Positions 7,703 to 8,036 of a stretch of 8,036 nucleotides of DNA are shown one piece after another. Under the pieces are notes generated by a model. It saw nothing but the letters and a program-made list of their open reading frames with translations, ran no database searches and was not told the origin of the DNA. The DNA is taken from assembly GCA_900546675.1 (NCBI GenBank), contig URDQ01000073.1:1-8036 (forward strand), written 5' to 3'. The translations under genes were made by a program, and so were the position numbers. This DNA comes from an uncultured Porphyromonas sp. (GTDB lineage Bacteria; Bacteroidota; Bacteroidia; Bacteroidales; Porphyromonadaceae). Positions within the stretch are counted from its first letter, which is position 1, and each line of letters opens with the position of its first letter.

Positions 7703-7738
7703 TGCGTACAGTCAATGATCACTTACGCAATATCTTTC
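7703..7738 (+). terminator. Possible weak hairpin terminator directly after tgt
   Basis: TGCGTA (7703-7708) and TACGCA (7724-7729) form a 6-bp inverted repeat around a 15-base loop, beginning four bases after the tgt stop codon. A pyrimidine-rich tract (TATCTTTCTCTC) follows. The long loop and interrupted T-run make termination weak at best. The same tract, TATCTTTC at 7731-7738, is one mismatch from a TAnnTTTG box but lacks a -33 partner. Confidence 0.25.
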
Positions 7739-7763
7739 TCTCGGGGGAAATTGTCCAAAGAGG

Positions 7764-7790
7764 GAACTATCCGGAAATTCCGAATAGTTC
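7764..7790. repeat. 27-bp near-perfect palindrome
   Basis: The left arm GAACTATCCGGAA (7764-7776) and right arm TTCCGAATAGTTC (7778-7790) are reverse complements at 12 of 13 positions around a single central A (7777). The only mismatch is C7771 opposite A7783. As RNA it would fold into 7 bp, a mismatch, then a short CGG/CCG stem with a 5-base loop. No T-run follows, so a terminator is unlikely. It could be a dispersed REP-like element or a protein-binding operator. Confidence 0.75.
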
Positions 7791-7799
7791 AGCAAGAAG

Positions 7800-7831
7800 G
7801 GTCTCGCTCAGTAAGCCGTGAGGTCTCGCTC
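7800..7831 (+). repeat. 10-bp direct repeat, period 22
   Basis: GGTCTCGCTC occurs at 7800-7809 and again at 7822-7831, start-to-start spacing 22 bases, close to two helical turns. It begins ten bases after the 27-bp palindrome. An 11-bp palindrome, GCGAT-C-ATCGC, follows at 7844-7854. The function is unknown; the spacing would place a dimeric regulator on one face of the DNA, which is inference only. Confidence 0.5.
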
Positions 7832-7918
7832 TACCCTCTGGAAGCGATCATCGCAACCAGTACGCTGTACCCAACCACCTGACGGGACACTAGTACGGAT
7901 GCCTTGCTCATCGTTCGC

Positions 7919-7942
7919 TTCTAACTTCTAACCACCTCTAAC
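7919..7942 (+). repeat. Short TTCTAAC tandem repeat
   Basis: TTCTAAC is present twice in tandem (7919-7925, 7926-7932), and a variant CTCTAAC follows at 7936-7942, immediately upstream of the terminator stem. It may be simple-sequence slippage. No function can be assigned. Confidence 0.45.
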
Positions 7943-7948
7943 TCGATA

Positions 7949-7988
7949 GCCACGTGGGAAATCTCAAATCTCCACGTGGCCGTTTTTT
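7949..7988 (+). terminator. Strong intrinsic terminator
   Basis: GCCACGTGG (7949-7957) pairs perfectly with CCACGTGGC (7972-7980), a 9-bp G+C-rich stem that a G-T wobble (7958 with 7971) could extend. After CG comes a run of six T (7983-7988). The T-run lies only on the plus-strand 3' side, so it ends rightward transcription, presumably of the tgt transcript about 250 bases downstream of the stop codon. The loop includes a tandem 7-base duplication, AAATCTC twice (7959-7972), whose last base also belongs to the stem. Confidence 0.85.
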
Positions 7989-8036
7989 ATTCTCCACGTA
8001 GGCGCAAAACGATTCCTCCGAAGTTTCATTTGATTC

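Larger units (their letters stand above)
7699..8036. other. Non-coding region after tgt
   Basis: No open reading frame with family resemblance or useful length occurs here on either strand. The longest ATG-initiated frame I noticed, from 7904, is about ten codons. The region carries several small ordered structures listed separately: a hairpin, a 27-bp palindrome, a 10-bp direct repeat, short tandem repeats and an intrinsic terminator. If transcription reads through tgt to that terminator, it forms a 3' untranslated region of about 290 bases. I see no tRNA-like cloverleaf and no recognisable riboswitch. Bases 7989-8036 are featureless apart from a third copy of the CCACGT motif. Confidence 0.6.

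Noticed and set aside
30..8034. CATTTGAT at both ends of the window (30-37 and 8027-8034)
   Set aside because: An 8-base match is expected by chance over 8 kb and the flanks do not match, so these are not element ends.

Overview
The window most resembles a Bacteroidales chromosome, probably a Porphyromonas species (inference). The support is that all five genes start without a Shine-Dalgarno-like purine run, a Bacteroidetes-type promoter box (TAnnTTTG) lies upstream of the first gene, and one gene encodes a DUF3078-type outer-membrane protein of the kind found in this phylum. The coding sequence has moderately high G+C with no abrupt change of composition. I see no mobile element, CRISPR array, tRNA or rRNA. 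This looks like ordinary core chromosome.

Layout: bases 1-163 are a leader with a candidate promoter. Then come five plus-strand genes in one tightly packed run: nfnA (164-949), nfnB (981-2456), priA (2482-5085), a DUF3078-like outer-membrane protein (5170-6555) and tgt (6568-7698). Gaps are 31, 25, 84 and 12 bases, so they could be one transcript, possibly with an extra promoter inside the 3' end of priA. Bases 7699-8036 hold no gene but are rich in small structures: a hairpin just after tgt, a 27-bp near-perfect palindrome, a 10-bp direct repeat, short tandem repeats, and a strong intrinsic terminator at 7949-7988.

How the genes relate: NfnA and NfnB together form a flavin/iron-sulfur complex that exchanges electrons between NADH, NADPH and ferredoxin by flavin-based electron bifurcation in characterised relatives. 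The other three genes (replication restart, an outer-membrane protein, tRNA queuosine modification) share no obvious pathway, so the run looks like a housekeeping operon rather than a dedicated system.

Two proteins depart from their family rules while staying full length. PriA keeps its DNA-binding N-terminus and all eight zinc cysteines but has lost Walker A, the full DEEH box and helicase motifs III, V and VI, so it is predicted to be a helicase-dead restart protein. Tgt keeps its catalytic aspartates but lacks the CxCxxC zinc ligands. These are the main items for a second look; I found no convincing new multi-gene system.
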